DNA of 64,000 bases from Sediminibacterium ginsengisoli (GTDB lineage: Bacteria; Bacteroidota; Bacteroidia; Chitinophagales; Chitinophagaceae): NCBI GenBank assembly GCA_945865545.1, contig CAMBEQ010000002.1, forward strand, positions 1 through 64,000, in the 5' to 3' direction. Below the pieces are notes generated by a model, which worked only from the letters and a program-made list of their open reading frames with translations, was not told where the DNA came from and made no database searches. Position numbers and translations under genes: made by a program. Each line of letters opens with the position of its first letter. Position 1 is the first letter of the stretch. This document shows positions 41,862-51,841 of this stretch, piece by piece.

Positions 41862-43409
41862 GTGAACAAAGAATTAATAATTAATAGCTCAGAAAATGGG
41901 GTAGAAATTGCCTTATTAGAAGAGAAAAAGTTGGTTGAAATACACAACGAAAAGATGGATGCCCGTTGGTCTGTGGGCGATTTATACCTAGGGAAAGTAA
42001 AAAAAATTATACCTGGTTTAAACGCAGCCTTTATAGATGTTGGATTTGAAAAAGATGCTTTTTTGCATTATACCGACTTAAGTCCCTATATAAAATCTGT
42101 GATCAAGTTTACGCAGTTGTCTATGAATGATGACAACCAATCATTTGATTTTTCAAAATTTCAGACGGCCGCTGAAATAATTAAAACAGGAAAAATAAGT
42201 GAAGTACTCAATGGTAAGCCTACACTATTGGTACAAATTTTAAAAGAGCCTATTGCCGCCAAAGGACCAAGATTGACTTGTGAATTATCCTTAGCGGGAA
42301 GATTTGTAGTATTGACCCCTTTCAATGAAATGGTGGCGGTATCCAAAAAAATTCATTCAGGAGAAGAGCGTAAAAGATTGCAAAAAATATTGGACGCAGT
42401 GCGTCCTAAAAACTTTGGTATCATCGTTCGAACTGCTGCAGAAGGAAAGAGTACTGCCGAATTACATGAGGACTTACTTACCCTAACACAAAACTGGAAA
42501 AACATTCAATCTAACATGAAAGGCGCTTTGCCTCCTGCTAGAATTATGAATGAGGAAAGTAAAACCAATAGTATTTTAAGGGATTTATTAAGTGAAGATT
42601 TTAATAAAATTGTAGTCAACGATAAAAAAATATATGATTTAACGCTAAGTTATCTTCAAAGGATTGCACCGCATAAAACCAATATTTTAAGTTTATACAG
42701 TGGTGATCAGGAAATTTTTGACCAATATGGTATTACGAAACAAGTAAAATCTAGTTTTGGCAAAACGGTTAATTTAAATAGCGGTGCTTACTTAATTATA
42801 GAACATACCGAAGCCTTGCACGTGATTGACGTGAACAGTGGATTTAAAAGTGTAGGCAATAACCAGGAGGAAAATGCCTTACAAACCAATTTGGAGGCTG
42901 CCGAAGAAATAGCCAGACAATTAAGATTAAGAGATATAGGAGGCATTATAGTAGTCGATTTCATTGACATGAAACTACCCGACAACCGAAGAAAAGTACA
43001 AGAAGCCTTGGAAGAGCATATGAAAACCGACCGTGCTAGGCATTCTATTTTGTCTATTTCTAAATTTGGGTTATTACAAGCCACGCGCCAAAGAATTAGA
43101 CCCGAAGTCAATATTAATACCTCCGAAGACTGTCCTGCCTGTGCTGGTTCTGGCAAAATAACTTCTGCTTTATTATTAGAGGATGAAATGGAGAAAAAAT
43201 TGGCTTACCTAGCCACGCACGGGCACAAATCCCTGGTTTTAGTGGTGCACCCTATCATTCATTCCCATTTAACCAAGGGGCTATTTACAAGCATTATAAA
43301 GCGTTGGAAAAACAAGTATAAGATTAAGCTTAAATCACAAGCTTCCAACGCAAGTCATTTGGTGAAATACCAATTCTTGGACGACCAACAAGAAGAAATT
43401 GTCATCTAA
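41862..43409 (+). CDS. rng: Ribonuclease E/G family protein
   Basis: The enzyme cleaves single-stranded RNA and matures rRNA. I start at the GTG at 41862 (V)NKELIINSSENGVEIALLEE, the usual beginning in Bacteroidota; an in-frame TTG lies nine bases upstream. The 515-residue protein has the S1 domain (GDLYLGKVKKIIPGLNAAFID), the catalytic DNase I-like domain with VIDVNSGFKSV and VVDFIDMKLPDNR, and the zinc link CPACAGSGK. It lacks the long C-terminal degradosome scaffold of RNase E. Confidence 0.94.
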   Translation: MNKELIINSSENGVEIALLEEKKLVEIHNEKMDARWSVGDLYLGKVKKIIPGLNAAFIDVGFEKDAFLHYTDLSPYIKSVIKFTQLSMNDDNQSFDFSKFQTAAEIIKTGKISEVLNGKPTLLVQILKEPIAAKGPRLTCELSLAGRFVVLTPFNEMVAVSKKIHSGEERKRLQKILDAVRPKNFGIIVRTAAEGKSTAELHEDLLTLTQNWKNIQSNMKGALPPARIMNEESKTNSILRDLLSEDFNKIVVNDKKIYDLTLSYLQRIAPHKTNILSLYSGDQEIFDQYGITKQVKSSFGKTVNLNSGAYLIIEHTEALHVIDVNSGFKSVGNNQEENALQTNLEAAEEIARQLRLRDIGGIIVVDFIDMKLPDNRRKVQEALEEHMKTDRARHSILSISKFGLLQATRQRIRPEVNINTSEDCPACAGSGKITSALLLEDEMEKKLAYLATHGHKSLVLVVHPIIHSHLTKGLFTSIIKRWKNKYKIKLKSQASNASHLVKYQFLDDQQEEIVI

Positions 43410-43498
43410 TATAGAACTACTTAGAGACAGGTTAGAGGAGACTACCTAGGTACCTATTCATCTAAAACTTCATTTTGCATCTAGTCAATAGATCAAAT

Positions 43499-43537
43499 AA
43501 AAAAACTCCCCCCGAATGAATCGGGGGGAGTTTTTTT
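43499..43537. terminator. Bidirectional terminator between rng and the SusCD operon
   Basis: A long perfect hairpin has arms CTCCCCCCGA and TCGGGGGGAG around an ATGAA loop, flanked by seven A and seven T, giving T-runs on both strands. It lies between two convergent units and should serve both. Confidence 0.92.
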
Positions 43538-43564
43538 ATAGCTTTTAATTACGCGAACGTAAAA

Positions 43565-44476
43565 TTATTGCTTTTGTAAAATCAATCTCATCTTACCATA
43601 ATCGCCGCCAATTTCAACAGATACACTTAATGATAGTTGTAATCTACCTGTACAAGCAAAAGCATAACCAGAACCGGCATAACAAGTAGCTTTTCCAAGA
43701 CCAAAATAAGAAGCGTCTTCAAAAATGGTTTTATCCACACTTACAACACCTGTAGCTGGGTCAATTTTGATAATTAAACGATTCACAAGAGGGACTATTG
43801 AAATAGAATTACCAGGCCAAGCTCCACTAATATCTAAAGTGTTCGCAGTTGGGCCATCTTTAATTATGACAATATCGCCTGGTACATTATCTTGCCAGTC
43901 ATCAGTAATGACTTTATAAGTTCCTGCCATAGAAGAGGTATAAGGGCAAATAATAAGTCCATTAAATACAAAGCTAGCCTTGTATTCAGGACCACCATTT
44001 AAACCAGAACCATCGTTGGTTCCTGTATTATTTACATCATATCTAGCACCTGATTTAGTAAATATTCTGTTAAAAAATGTAAAACTTGAACCAGGTTTGA
44101 AACTAGAACTCGCAACACCTAATGCAGTGGCTAATTCTGCTCCGTTTACAGTTAAATTAACTGTTTCGCCAGCATAAGCAACTGTTTTTACTTTTTTCCA
44201 TTTGGTGGTATCGTAATCGGAGCTTGCAGAAGCCCAAATTTCAATACGGTCAATTTTTTCCCCGCCAGCAAACTGATGAACAGTTACACCAACAGCAGAA
44301 GTCGCTATAGAGTTTAAATTGAAATTCTCATTGATTGTTTTATCTAAAATCAAGTAAGAACCCACTTTAAAATTGTCGATGGACGACAATGGATTTATTG
44401 GGCCATCTGTTTTTTTACAAGAACTCACTGCAAACAGGAGACTGCAAAAAACTAAAGAATAAATTATTTTTTTCAT
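43565..44476 (-). CDS. Lipoprotein of the SusCD locus, unknown function
   Basis: The 303-residue protein has a lipoprotein signal (LLFAVSSC, cysteine at residue 20) and a beta-rich mature region with repeated immunoglobulin-like strand patterns (residues about 40-140 and 160-300). It follows the susD-type gene by 19 bases on the same strand. In such loci a third surface lipoprotein often binds the same substrate as SusD (SusE/SusF-like), which is the likely role, but no binding residues can be recognised. Confidence 0.78.
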   Translation of the reverse strand: MKKIIYSLVFCSLLFAVSSCKKTDGPINPLSSIDNFKVGSYLILDKTINENFNLNSIATSAVGVTVHQFAGGEKIDRIEIWASASSDYDTTKWKKVKTVAYAGETVNLTVNGAELATALGVASSSFKPGSSFTFFNRIFTKSGARYDVNNTGTNDGSGLNGGPEYKASFVFNGLIICPYTSSMAGTYKVITDDWQDNVPGDIVIIKDGPTANTLDISGAWPGNSISIVPLVNRLIIKIDPATGVVSVDKTIFEDASYFGLGKATCYAGSGYAFACTGRLQLSLSVSVEIGGDYGKMRLILQKQ

Positions 44477-44495
44477 ACAATTCTTGATTTAAAAT

Positions 44496-46226
44496 TTATT
44501 TAATGAAATTGTCTGGATTATTATCCCAGAAAACTTTATTGGCAGCTGCACCTGATTTTTGTGCAGGGGCATTTGAGTTTCTATTAACAAATACAGAAGG
44601 ATAGTAGAAAGATCTAGTAAATAAACCAGGAGCTTGAACACCTACTACCAACTGAACATTTTTAGGACTTCCCGTTCTTCTTAGGTTATTGTATGGTTCA
44701 ACCCCATTTCCCCAAGCTGCAATCATATATTCAGACATAATTAAATCAATCTTGGCAGAACTTGTACTTGCTGCTGTATATAAATTGCTTACTAAAGTTT
44801 TATAATTGGTAATTTGTGCTTCATTCGCTAAAGTAGTTGCTGGGATAGATGTATTTACATACCCAATTTCAGAAATAAATCCTGTCACTTTAGTGATAGA
44901 TCCTGCAACACCTTCAAGGAAATAATCTGCCGAGGTCTTTGGAGCAGTTACACCCAATGCTTCTATTGCTTCCGCTTTTAAGAAAGAAGTATAAAAAGAC
45001 ATCCAAATTGGATTAATCCCATTTCCACCAGCACCCATTCCAAATGTTACTTTTTTAGCTTGGTTGTAATCGAATTCACCAGCAGCAGGATAGATACCTA
45101 CTTGTGATACATAAGCACCATCTGGGGGTCCACCACTATTATCACCATGGTCTCTTCCTATATAACCCGATCCAACAGCGCAAAATGGTGTTTGATCTGG
45201 TACAGAAGGGTACCAAGCTGGAAACGTAGAGGTTCCCCACTGTGAATTTAAATAGCAAGGCTCAGTTTCTGAATTAGCCCAAGATGCCAAATTCAAATTT
45301 TGACGATAGAAATAATAACGCAATCTTGGATCACCAGTTGTTATTACAGCTGTTGCTGTTTTACCAACTTGAACATCACCTCCCCATTTTTCAGCGGCTA
45401 ATTTCCAAATAAAATAATTTGATAAATAACCACCGCCACCATTGTCGTTGTAGCCACCATACCATGGATGTCTACTATCTGGTTGAAGTATTTTAGAATA
45501 TTTAAATCTAAAACTTTGAGCATCTGTATTGATTAAATCATTTTCAGTAATTAAAGCTTGCACTTTATCTTTCACTGAAACCACCAAACGCTCTTGCATG
45601 TAAAACTTTAATTTTAAAGTTTTAGCAAAGGTTATCCAATTGGCTTTAGAACCTCCATAATACAAATCAACTTTTGGTGCTGCTGCTGAAGCTGGATTTT
45701 TTAAATCTGCTATAGCAGAATCTAATAAACTAATTACAGCTGCATACACTGCTGCACCTTTATCTACTGCAGGGGTTTCGTTTCCAGATCCTTTCACTGC
45801 TTGAGAATAAGGTACATCGCCAAATTGATCAACCAAGGTTCCTAAAGTATAGGCTTTTAAAATTCGAGCAATACCAGAATGAGCATATTTCTTTTGAGTA
45901 ATGGCCAAAGGAATCATCGCATCCACATTCGCAAAAATGCTAGTATAGGCGGTGGTCCAAATTCCATCAAAACCGGCTGGTGTTGTTCCATTATTATATT
46001 TTGGTCCACCCCAATAAGATAGACGTGACATCCCAGCACCATTCGATGAAGCTTGATTTTGAAAACTATTAAAACTAATTTGAATAGAATTTAAATACAA
46101 GTCAACATCCGCTGTTGACATGCTAGGATAGTTAGGGTTTTCTAGAAGGCTATCTAGCTGTTTGGTACAAGCCGTAAAACTTGCAGCAACTAGCAATAGC
46201 CCAAAAACAATTTTTTTATATTTCAT
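44496..46226 (-). CDS. SusD/RagB-type outer-membrane lipoprotein
   Basis: The 576-residue protein has a lipobox (AASFTAC) and belongs to the SusD-like superfamily that caps a SusC transporter and binds nutrients at the cell surface. The N-terminal TKQLDSLLENPNYPS and the YGGSKANWITFAKTLKLKFYMQ helix pair are typical; the mature protein is largely alpha-helical with TPR-like units. It lies 19 bases after the SusC gene. The substrate is unknown, as no glycosidase or peptidase gene is adjacent. Confidence 0.92.
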   Translation of the reverse strand: MKYKKIVFGLLLVAASFTACTKQLDSLLENPNYPSMSTADVDLYLNSIQISFNSFQNQASSNGAGMSRLSYWGGPKYNNGTTPAGFDGIWTTAYTSIFANVDAMIPLAITQKKYAHSGIARILKAYTLGTLVDQFGDVPYSQAVKGSGNETPAVDKGAAVYAAVISLLDSAIADLKNPASAAAPKVDLYYGGSKANWITFAKTLKLKFYMQERLVVSVKDKVQALITENDLINTDAQSFRFKYSKILQPDSRHPWYGGYNDNGGGGYLSNYFIWKLAAEKWGGDVQVGKTATAVITTGDPRLRYYFYRQNLNLASWANSETEPCYLNSQWGTSTFPAWYPSVPDQTPFCAVGSGYIGRDHGDNSGGPPDGAYVSQVGIYPAAGEFDYNQAKKVTFGMGAGGNGINPIWMSFYTSFLKAEAIEALGVTAPKTSADYFLEGVAGSITKVTGFISEIGYVNTSIPATTLANEAQITNYKTLVSNLYTAASTSSAKIDLIMSEYMIAAWGNGVEPYNNLRRTGSPKNVQLVVGVQAPGLFTRSFYYPSVFVNRNSNAPAQKSGAAANKVFWDNNPDNFIK

Positions 46227-46245
46227 AATATATCTTTTAAAATTT

Positions 46246-49200
46246 TTAGAATGTTACTTTTATGCTTAGACCATAACGACGACTAGATGGACCTGTAATG
46301 GCTTCATATCCACGACCATTTCCAACCCCTGTAGCAGAAGCTTCAGGATCAAAATGGATATATTTAGGGAAGTTAGGCGCAAGGTACCATAAATTGGTTC
46401 CTGATAAGCTCATGGATAAGGAACCAAAAGGAGTTGTCGTCAAATATTTTGCTGGCAAATTATAAGACAATGCAGCTTCTCTAAGTTTTACAAAAGTAGC
46501 ATCGTAAATAGCACTTTCATTGGGCGCACCATTGGTAATACTATTGCCATAAAATGCTTGAGAGGCAGAAATTTGAATATTATTAGGTTGACCATTTTCT
46601 AATACTCCAGGAAGTATCAATGGTAAATAACGATCAAATTGAGTATCTTTTGTTACACCACGACCAATCAAGGCAGCAGCTGTACCAGAATACATTTCTC
46701 CACCCACTGAATAATCCCATTGCATTTTAAAGCTAAAGGCTTTATAAGATATCGTATTAATGTTAGATAAACGATATAAAGCATTTGGATCTGCGATTAC
46801 TTTAATATCGTTACTAGCGATATAGTTTCCATCAGGGCCCACCAATCGAGTTCCATTGGCATCTTTCTCAAAATAGTTTGCTACAATTACACCATAAGGT
46901 TGGCCATTTTGAGCAAAAGTACCTTGGTTAGAATAACCTGCAATAACAATACGAGTAATATCAGCAGGGATACCTGTAACCATACTTCTATTAAGTGTAT
47001 ACAATACATCTGTATGCCATCTCCAATTTTTATTTTTGATCACATCATAACCCAAGGCCATCTCAATACCTTTGTTTTCAACATTACCCGCATTTATTTG
47101 AGTAGAAGTAAAACCGGTTGATGGATCTAAGTCACGTCTTAAAATTTGATCATTCGCTATTTTTTGATAGAAAGTTAAATCTAAGCTAACGCGACTATTA
47201 AAGAACTTACCCTCCAGGCCAATTTCTTTCTCATTCAATAACTCTGGTTTTAAATTGGGATTAGGTAAGAAACTAGCTAATGAATTATAATTTACATTGG
47301 TTCCACCTGCAGTAGTAAATATCTTAGTTCCAATGACCAACGCATTACGAGTTGAATAAGGATCAGGAAAATTCGCACTAGTTGAATAACCAACTCTTAA
47401 TTTTAAGTAGTTGATGTATTTATTATTTTTCAACGCCTCAATAGCTGAAGTAGGAATATAAGACAAACTAGCAGAAGGATAAAAGATGCTTCTGTTAGCA
47501 GATTCTACTGATGAAGCCCAGCTATTACGTCCGCCAATGGTTAAATAAGTATAGTCTCTGTATCCCACAGTACCTTGAGCAAAAACACCCAAACTTAAGT
47601 TGGAAGTTTTGTAGCTTAATTCATTACCCCCTTCACCAGTTGTAAGGTGAGAAACGAAATTATTGTGCGTCATTAAACCATACACTAATTGTTCAGTACT
47701 TCTTAATCCATCTTGAGAGAAATCCTTGCTTCTAGAGTTAACACCCGCATCCACATTTACTGTGAAATTTTCGTTTAATCTTTTGTCATAATTTAAAATC
47801 GCACTATGGTCCCAAATCATATTAAAAGCGGTACTTGTTCGCAATACCCCTAATGGTTGGTAGACCCCTCCTTTATTAGAAGAGTAGAAGTTAAACTCAG
47901 AGTATCCGTCAAAACCAGTTCTATAGGTTAAATTCAAACCTTTAAGAATTTCATATTTTGCAGACACTTGACCATAAGTTCTGTTGGTTTTATCACCAGT
48001 AAAAGTATTGTACAAATTCCAACGAGGATTTTGAATATCATTACCATTTCTATAATAAATAGAAGAGTGAGTAGAAGGTAATTCATAGGGTAACCCCATT
48101 AAATCCATAGAAGTTGGGGTAAACATTGTATTACCAAATACAGAAGCATTTTGAGGATTATTACCATAACCATCTGAAGTAGGAGGAGAAACTTGATCTG
48201 TAATAGCAAAATTCACAGTACCACTTACTGTAATTTTATTAGTCAATCTTGCATTACCACCCATTCCAAATACATTCTTAGTAAGTCCGTTACCTATAAC
48301 ATAACCTTTATCATCTGTGTAACTATAACTTATATTATAATTGGCATTATCTGAAGAACCTGCTAAGTTAACAGAGGTATTGCTCATTGCTCCTTTTCTA
48401 AAGAATCTAGGTACACTATTATAATATTTTACATTGTAAGGAGCCCCTTTGTATTCAGGATACTCAATATTCCAAGGTGATCTATCATAAGGATGCTTTA
48501 CCACTTGATTTTGCATTAAACCTCCCCAGTTACTAAAAAATGCAATACCTACAGAGTTATCAAAACCACCACCATACAATTGATTGTATTCTGGTAAGAC
48601 TGCTTCAGTAGTAAACATAGACTGAGAAACAGTCACTTCTGTTTTTTTCTTTATTTTTTGAGTAGAACCATTTTTAGTAGTAATTAAGATTACACCATTA
48701 CGACCTGCCTCACCATATAATGTAGTTGCACTCAAACCTTTTAATACGTTTAAGTTTTCAATCGTATTAGGATCTAAATCTAAGAAACGACTTGGTGTTT
48801 GGTTACCAAAACTAAAATTAGAAGTGGCATTGGTACTTGCATCAAAAGGAACTCCATCCACAATAAATAATGGTTGAGAACCTCCTGTAATAGTACTGAT
48901 ACCTCTAATATTAATATTTGTACCAGATCCACTAAGACCACTTGTACTTAATATATTTAACCCTGGCGCTTTACCGCTTAATATTCTAGCTACATCCGTT
49001 TCTGGACTTAATTCTAATTGTTCTTTAGATACAGATGATACCGCGTATCCTAAGGCCTTTTTTTCACGCTTGATACCAAATGATGTAACAACCACCTCCC
49101 CCAAATCCTGGTTAAGATTTTTTAATGAAAAGTTGGTTACAGATTTTGCAGGTGCTTCAATTTTTTGGAACCCTACACTCGAAACTTGCAAAATTGCACC

Positions 49201-49401
49201 GCTTTTAACACTGATCGTAAACACTCCATTTGCGTCAGTAAGTGTTTTGTTTTTTGTCGAACCTTTCTCTGAAACGAGAGCGCCTTCAACTGCAGCCCCC
49301 TTGTCGTCTGACACCTTTCCAGTTACATTTGCGTTTTGTGCAATTGCAGCTTTAAAAGAGAAAAATGCAAGAAACAAACACCATAGTAGTTTTTTTCTCA
49401 T
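46246..49401 (-). CDS. SusC/RagA-type TonB-linked outer-membrane transporter
   Basis: The 1051-residue protein imports oligomers through the outer membrane with energy from TonB. It has a signal peptide ending AIAQ, a carboxypeptidase-regulatory-like domain at about 25-95 (VTGKVSDDKGAAVEGALV), a plug at about 105-245 with the ETDVARILSGKAPGLNI and YGEAGRNGVILITTKNG motifs, and a long beta barrel ending in LSIKVTF. It is the first gene of the three-gene locus. No ECF sigma factor, anti-sigma factor or hybrid two-component regulator is encoded next to it. Confidence 0.95.
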   Translation of the reverse strand: MRKKLLWCLFLAFFSFKAAIAQNANVTGKVSDDKGAAVEGALVSEKGSTKNKTLTDANGVFTISVKSGAILQVSSVGFQKIEAPAKSVTNFSLKNLNQDLGEVVVTSFGIKREKKALGYAVSSVSKEQLELSPETDVARILSGKAPGLNILSTSGLSGSGTNINIRGISTITGGSQPLFIVDGVPFDASTNATSNFSFGNQTPSRFLDLDPNTIENLNVLKGLSATTLYGEAGRNGVILITTKNGSTQKIKKKTEVTVSQSMFTTEAVLPEYNQLYGGGFDNSVGIAFFSNWGGLMQNQVVKHPYDRSPWNIEYPEYKGAPYNVKYYNSVPRFFRKGAMSNTSVNLAGSSDNANYNISYSYTDDKGYVIGNGLTKNVFGMGGNARLTNKITVSGTVNFAITDQVSPPTSDGYGNNPQNASVFGNTMFTPTSMDLMGLPYELPSTHSSIYYRNGNDIQNPRWNLYNTFTGDKTNRTYGQVSAKYEILKGLNLTYRTGFDGYSEFNFYSSNKGGVYQPLGVLRTSTAFNMIWDHSAILNYDKRLNENFTVNVDAGVNSRSKDFSQDGLRSTEQLVYGLMTHNNFVSHLTTGEGGNELSYKTSNLSLGVFAQGTVGYRDYTYLTIGGRNSWASSVESANRSIFYPSASLSYIPTSAIEALKNNKYINYLKLRVGYSTSANFPDPYSTRNALVIGTKIFTTAGGTNVNYNSLASFLPNPNLKPELLNEKEIGLEGKFFNSRVSLDLTFYQKIANDQILRRDLDPSTGFTSTQINAGNVENKGIEMALGYDVIKNKNWRWHTDVLYTLNRSMVTGIPADITRIVIAGYSNQGTFAQNGQPYGVIVANYFEKDANGTRLVGPDGNYIASNDIKVIADPNALYRLSNINTISYKAFSFKMQWDYSVGGEMYSGTAAALIGRGVTKDTQFDRYLPLILPGVLENGQPNNIQISASQAFYGNSITNGAPNESAIYDATFVKLREAALSYNLPAKYLTTTPFGSLSMSLSGTNLWYLAPNFPKYIHFDPEASATGVGNGRGYEAITGPSSRRYGLSIKVTF

Positions 49402-49708
49402 GTTGTTGTTTTAAGTTTAATGAAATAAAACCCGAATACCGTTAAGTATCTCGGTAAATAAATATACTAATAAAATGTTAAAATTTTATAAAATAATTTA
49501 ATATGTAATTATTTCTAAATAAATATATTGTGATTTAAAAAAATAATTTATAAAAAATTTAGATACTATTATATAATTAATTAATGTATAAATAGCTGTT
49601 TTTAAATGTATTACAGTTAAAATAAATTATAAATGTATAATTTATTTCAAATAAATAAATTGCGATTAATACTTAAATTTAAATTTCGATTCTCTTTATA
49701 TTTACATC
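49402..49708. repeat. 307-base AT-rich spacer with an imperfect direct repeat
   Basis: This divergent spacer between susC and radA is extremely AT-rich. Two copies of a 19-base sequence occur at 49517-49535 (AAATAAATATATTGTGATT) and 49649-49667 (AAATAAATAAATTGCGATT), identical at 17 positions, and a shorter form lies near 49456. They could be sites for a regulator of either side, or low-complexity noise. I find no convincing SusC promoter. A TATATTTA element lies at 49697-49704, four bases before the radA ATG. Confidence 0.35.
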
Positions 49709-51079
49709 ATGAGTAAGTCCAAATCGGCTTTTTTTTGCAATAATTGTGGTTATGAATCGACCAAATGGGCAGGCAAATGCCCTTCTTGTAATGAATGGAA
49801 TACATTTACCGAAGAGCTTATCGATAGCGGAAAAGAAAAAGAAGACAGTTGGGAAGGCTACCACAACAACCAAAAAGGGACCCAAGTCATTTCAATCAAC
49901 GAAGTAAATAGTTTAACGGAAAAAAGAATTGATAGTTCTGACCCTGAATTAAATCGTGTTTTAGGCGGTGGCATTGTACTCGGTTCTATAGTTTTAGTTG
50001 CAGGTGAACCTGGCATTGGAAAAAGCACTTTGTTCTTGCAACAAGGTTTGATGATGAAGGATCAAATTGTTTTGTACATCAGCGGAGAAGAAAGTATTCA
50101 GCAAATAAAAATGCGTGCCGATAGATTAAATTTAAAAAATGAAAATTTTTTCTTACTTACTGAAACGCATACTGGGCCTATATTTAAAGCCATTAAAAAA
50201 TTAAAACCAACCGTAGTCATTGTTGATTCTATACAAACCTTAGAATCTAATTTAATTGAAGCTGCTGCTGGAAGTGTTTCTCAAATAAAACAAACTGCTG
50301 CCGAATTTCAACGCTTTGCTAAAGAGACTGGAACACCCGTTTTTTTAATTGGACACATTACCAAAGAAGGAACTATTGCAGGTCCAAAAATTTTAGAACA
50401 CATGGTAGATACTGTGTTGCAATTTGAAGGAGATAGGCATTATGCTTATCGCATGCTAAGAACTTTAAAAAATCGTTTTGGTGGCACTAGTGAATTAGGT
50501 ATTTATGAAATGACCGGTGAAGGCATGAAAGTAGTCACCAACCCTTCCGCTTTTTTAATTGCTCAAAGAAATGAATCCCTAAGTGGTAGCACCATTGCTG
50601 CTTCTATGGAAGGAATGCGCCCCTTATTAATTGAGGTTCAAGCACTTGTAACGCAAAGTGTATATGGTACTCCTCAAAGAACAGTCACTGGTTTTGACCT
50701 AAGACGCTTACAATTACTATTGGCCGTATTAGAAAAACGAGGTGGTTTTGCCTTTGGTATGAAAGATGTTTTTGTAAACATTGCAGGGGGCTTAAAAATC
50801 GAAGACCCTTCCTTAGACTTAGCAATTATATTATCCTTGCTATCTTCTTATGAAGACATTCCACTTCCACAAGGCATTTGTTTTGCAGGTGAAGTGGGAT
50901 TGAATGGAGAAATAAGAGCAGTAAATAGAATTCAACAAAGAATTGCAGAAGCAGAAAAATTAGGATTTGAAAAAATTTATATCGCTGGATTTAATAGCAA
51001 GGGACTGGATACCAAAAAACATACAATTGAAATTGTAGCTATTGAAAGAGTAGATGAAGCGTATCAATTATTTTTTTAA
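49709..51079 (+). CDS. radA: DNA repair protein RadA
   Basis: RadA is a RecA-like ATPase that promotes branch migration in recombination. The 456-residue protein has the N-terminal zinc finger C-x2-C...C-x2-C (CNNCG, CPSCNEW), Walker A GEPGIGKST, the RadA-specific KNRFG motif followed by TSELGIYEM, and a C-terminal Lon-type domain. Length is normal. The stop overlaps the start of the comF-like gene. Confidence 0.97.
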   Translation: MSKSKSAFFCNNCGYESTKWAGKCPSCNEWNTFTEELIDSGKEKEDSWEGYHNNQKGTQVISINEVNSLTEKRIDSSDPELNRVLGGGIVLGSIVLVAGEPGIGKSTLFLQQGLMMKDQIVLYISGEESIQQIKMRADRLNLKNENFFLLTETHTGPIFKAIKKLKPTVVIVDSIQTLESNLIEAAAGSVSQIKQTAAEFQRFAKETGTPVFLIGHITKEGTIAGPKILEHMVDTVLQFEGDRHYAYRMLRTLKNRFGGTSELGIYEMTGEGMKVVTNPSAFLIAQRNESLSGSTIAASMEGMRPLLIEVQALVTQSVYGTPQRTVTGFDLRRLQLLLAVLEKRGGFAFGMKDVFVNIAGGLKIEDPSLDLAIILSLLSSYEDIPLPQGICFAGEVGLNGEIRAVNRIQQRIAEAEKLGFEKIYIAGFNSKGLDTKKHTIEIVAIERVDEAYQLFF

Positions 51080-51792
51080 TGCTGCTTTTATTTTATAATA
51101 AAGTAGTAAATTATACTCGTGCTTTTCTTCATTTATTTTATCCGCATATTTGCTTAGAATGTGGCACAGACCAACTTTTAGCCCATTCCGTTTTATGTAC
51201 AACCTGTGAAAATAATTTACCGTATACCGATCTTTTCCAGATTGAAAATAATATGATTGAAAAAGTTTTTTTGGGAAGATGTAAAATTTCTACAGCGGGT
51301 GCAGGTTTATTTTTTTCTAAAGATTCTATTGTACAAATTTTAATTTTCGAATTAAAATATAAACAAAATAAAAAAGCAGGTTGGTTATTAGGAAGAATTA
51401 TTGGTAGCGCCATTCAACAATTAAGTCGTTTTAATACAATTGATTTACTCATCCCTATTCCTATTTCTAGAAAAAAAGAAAGACAAAGAGGTTTTAATCA
51501 ATCCATTATTATTTGTGAGGGCATACAACAAATTTTACCTGCTTTAAAAATAGCTTCCGTTTTAAAAAAGCCAAGATCCACCCGCAGCCAAACCTTTAAA
51601 GGAAGGCTGCAAAGAACTGACCCATTCGAGCATGTATTTGTGCTAGCTGACCCAACCCCGATTAAGGGGGCTAGTTTACTTCTTATTGACGACGTGATTA
51701 CCACCGGCGCTACCATTGAAGCAGCTGCAAATTGCCTGTGGTGGGGCCAACCCCTGTCCATTTCTCTGGCTGCAGCCACTTATACACTCTAG
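51079..51792 (+). CDS. ComF family protein
   Basis: The 237-residue protein has an N-terminal double-zinc-type segment (CLECGTDQLLAHSVLCTTCE) and a phosphoribosyltransferase domain with the PRPP loop LLIDDVITTGATIEAAA. ComF helps bring transforming DNA into the cytoplasm in naturally competent bacteria, though most carriers are not known to be competent. It overlaps radA by one base, so the two are co-translated. A shortened ComEC is also encoded in this window. Confidence 0.92.
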   Translation: MLLLFYNKVVNYTRAFLHLFYPHICLECGTDQLLAHSVLCTTCENNLPYTDLFQIENNMIEKVFLGRCKISTAGAGLFFSKDSIVQILIFELKYKQNKKAGWLLGRIIGSAIQQLSRFNTIDLLIPIPISRKKERQRGFNQSIIICEGIQQILPALKIASVLKKPRSTRSQTFKGRLQRTDPFEHVFVLADPTPIKGASLLLIDDVITTGATIEAAANCLWWGQPLSISLAAATYTL

Positions 51793-51841
51793 TCAACTTT
51801 TTTAAGGATAATTTGTTATTTTTAAAACTCAAACCCTAATT

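Noticed and set aside
43430-43465. Short palindrome ACCTAGGT and nearby repeats after rng
   Set aside because: Too short and without T-run or conserved context; the strong terminator at 43499-43537 explains the region.
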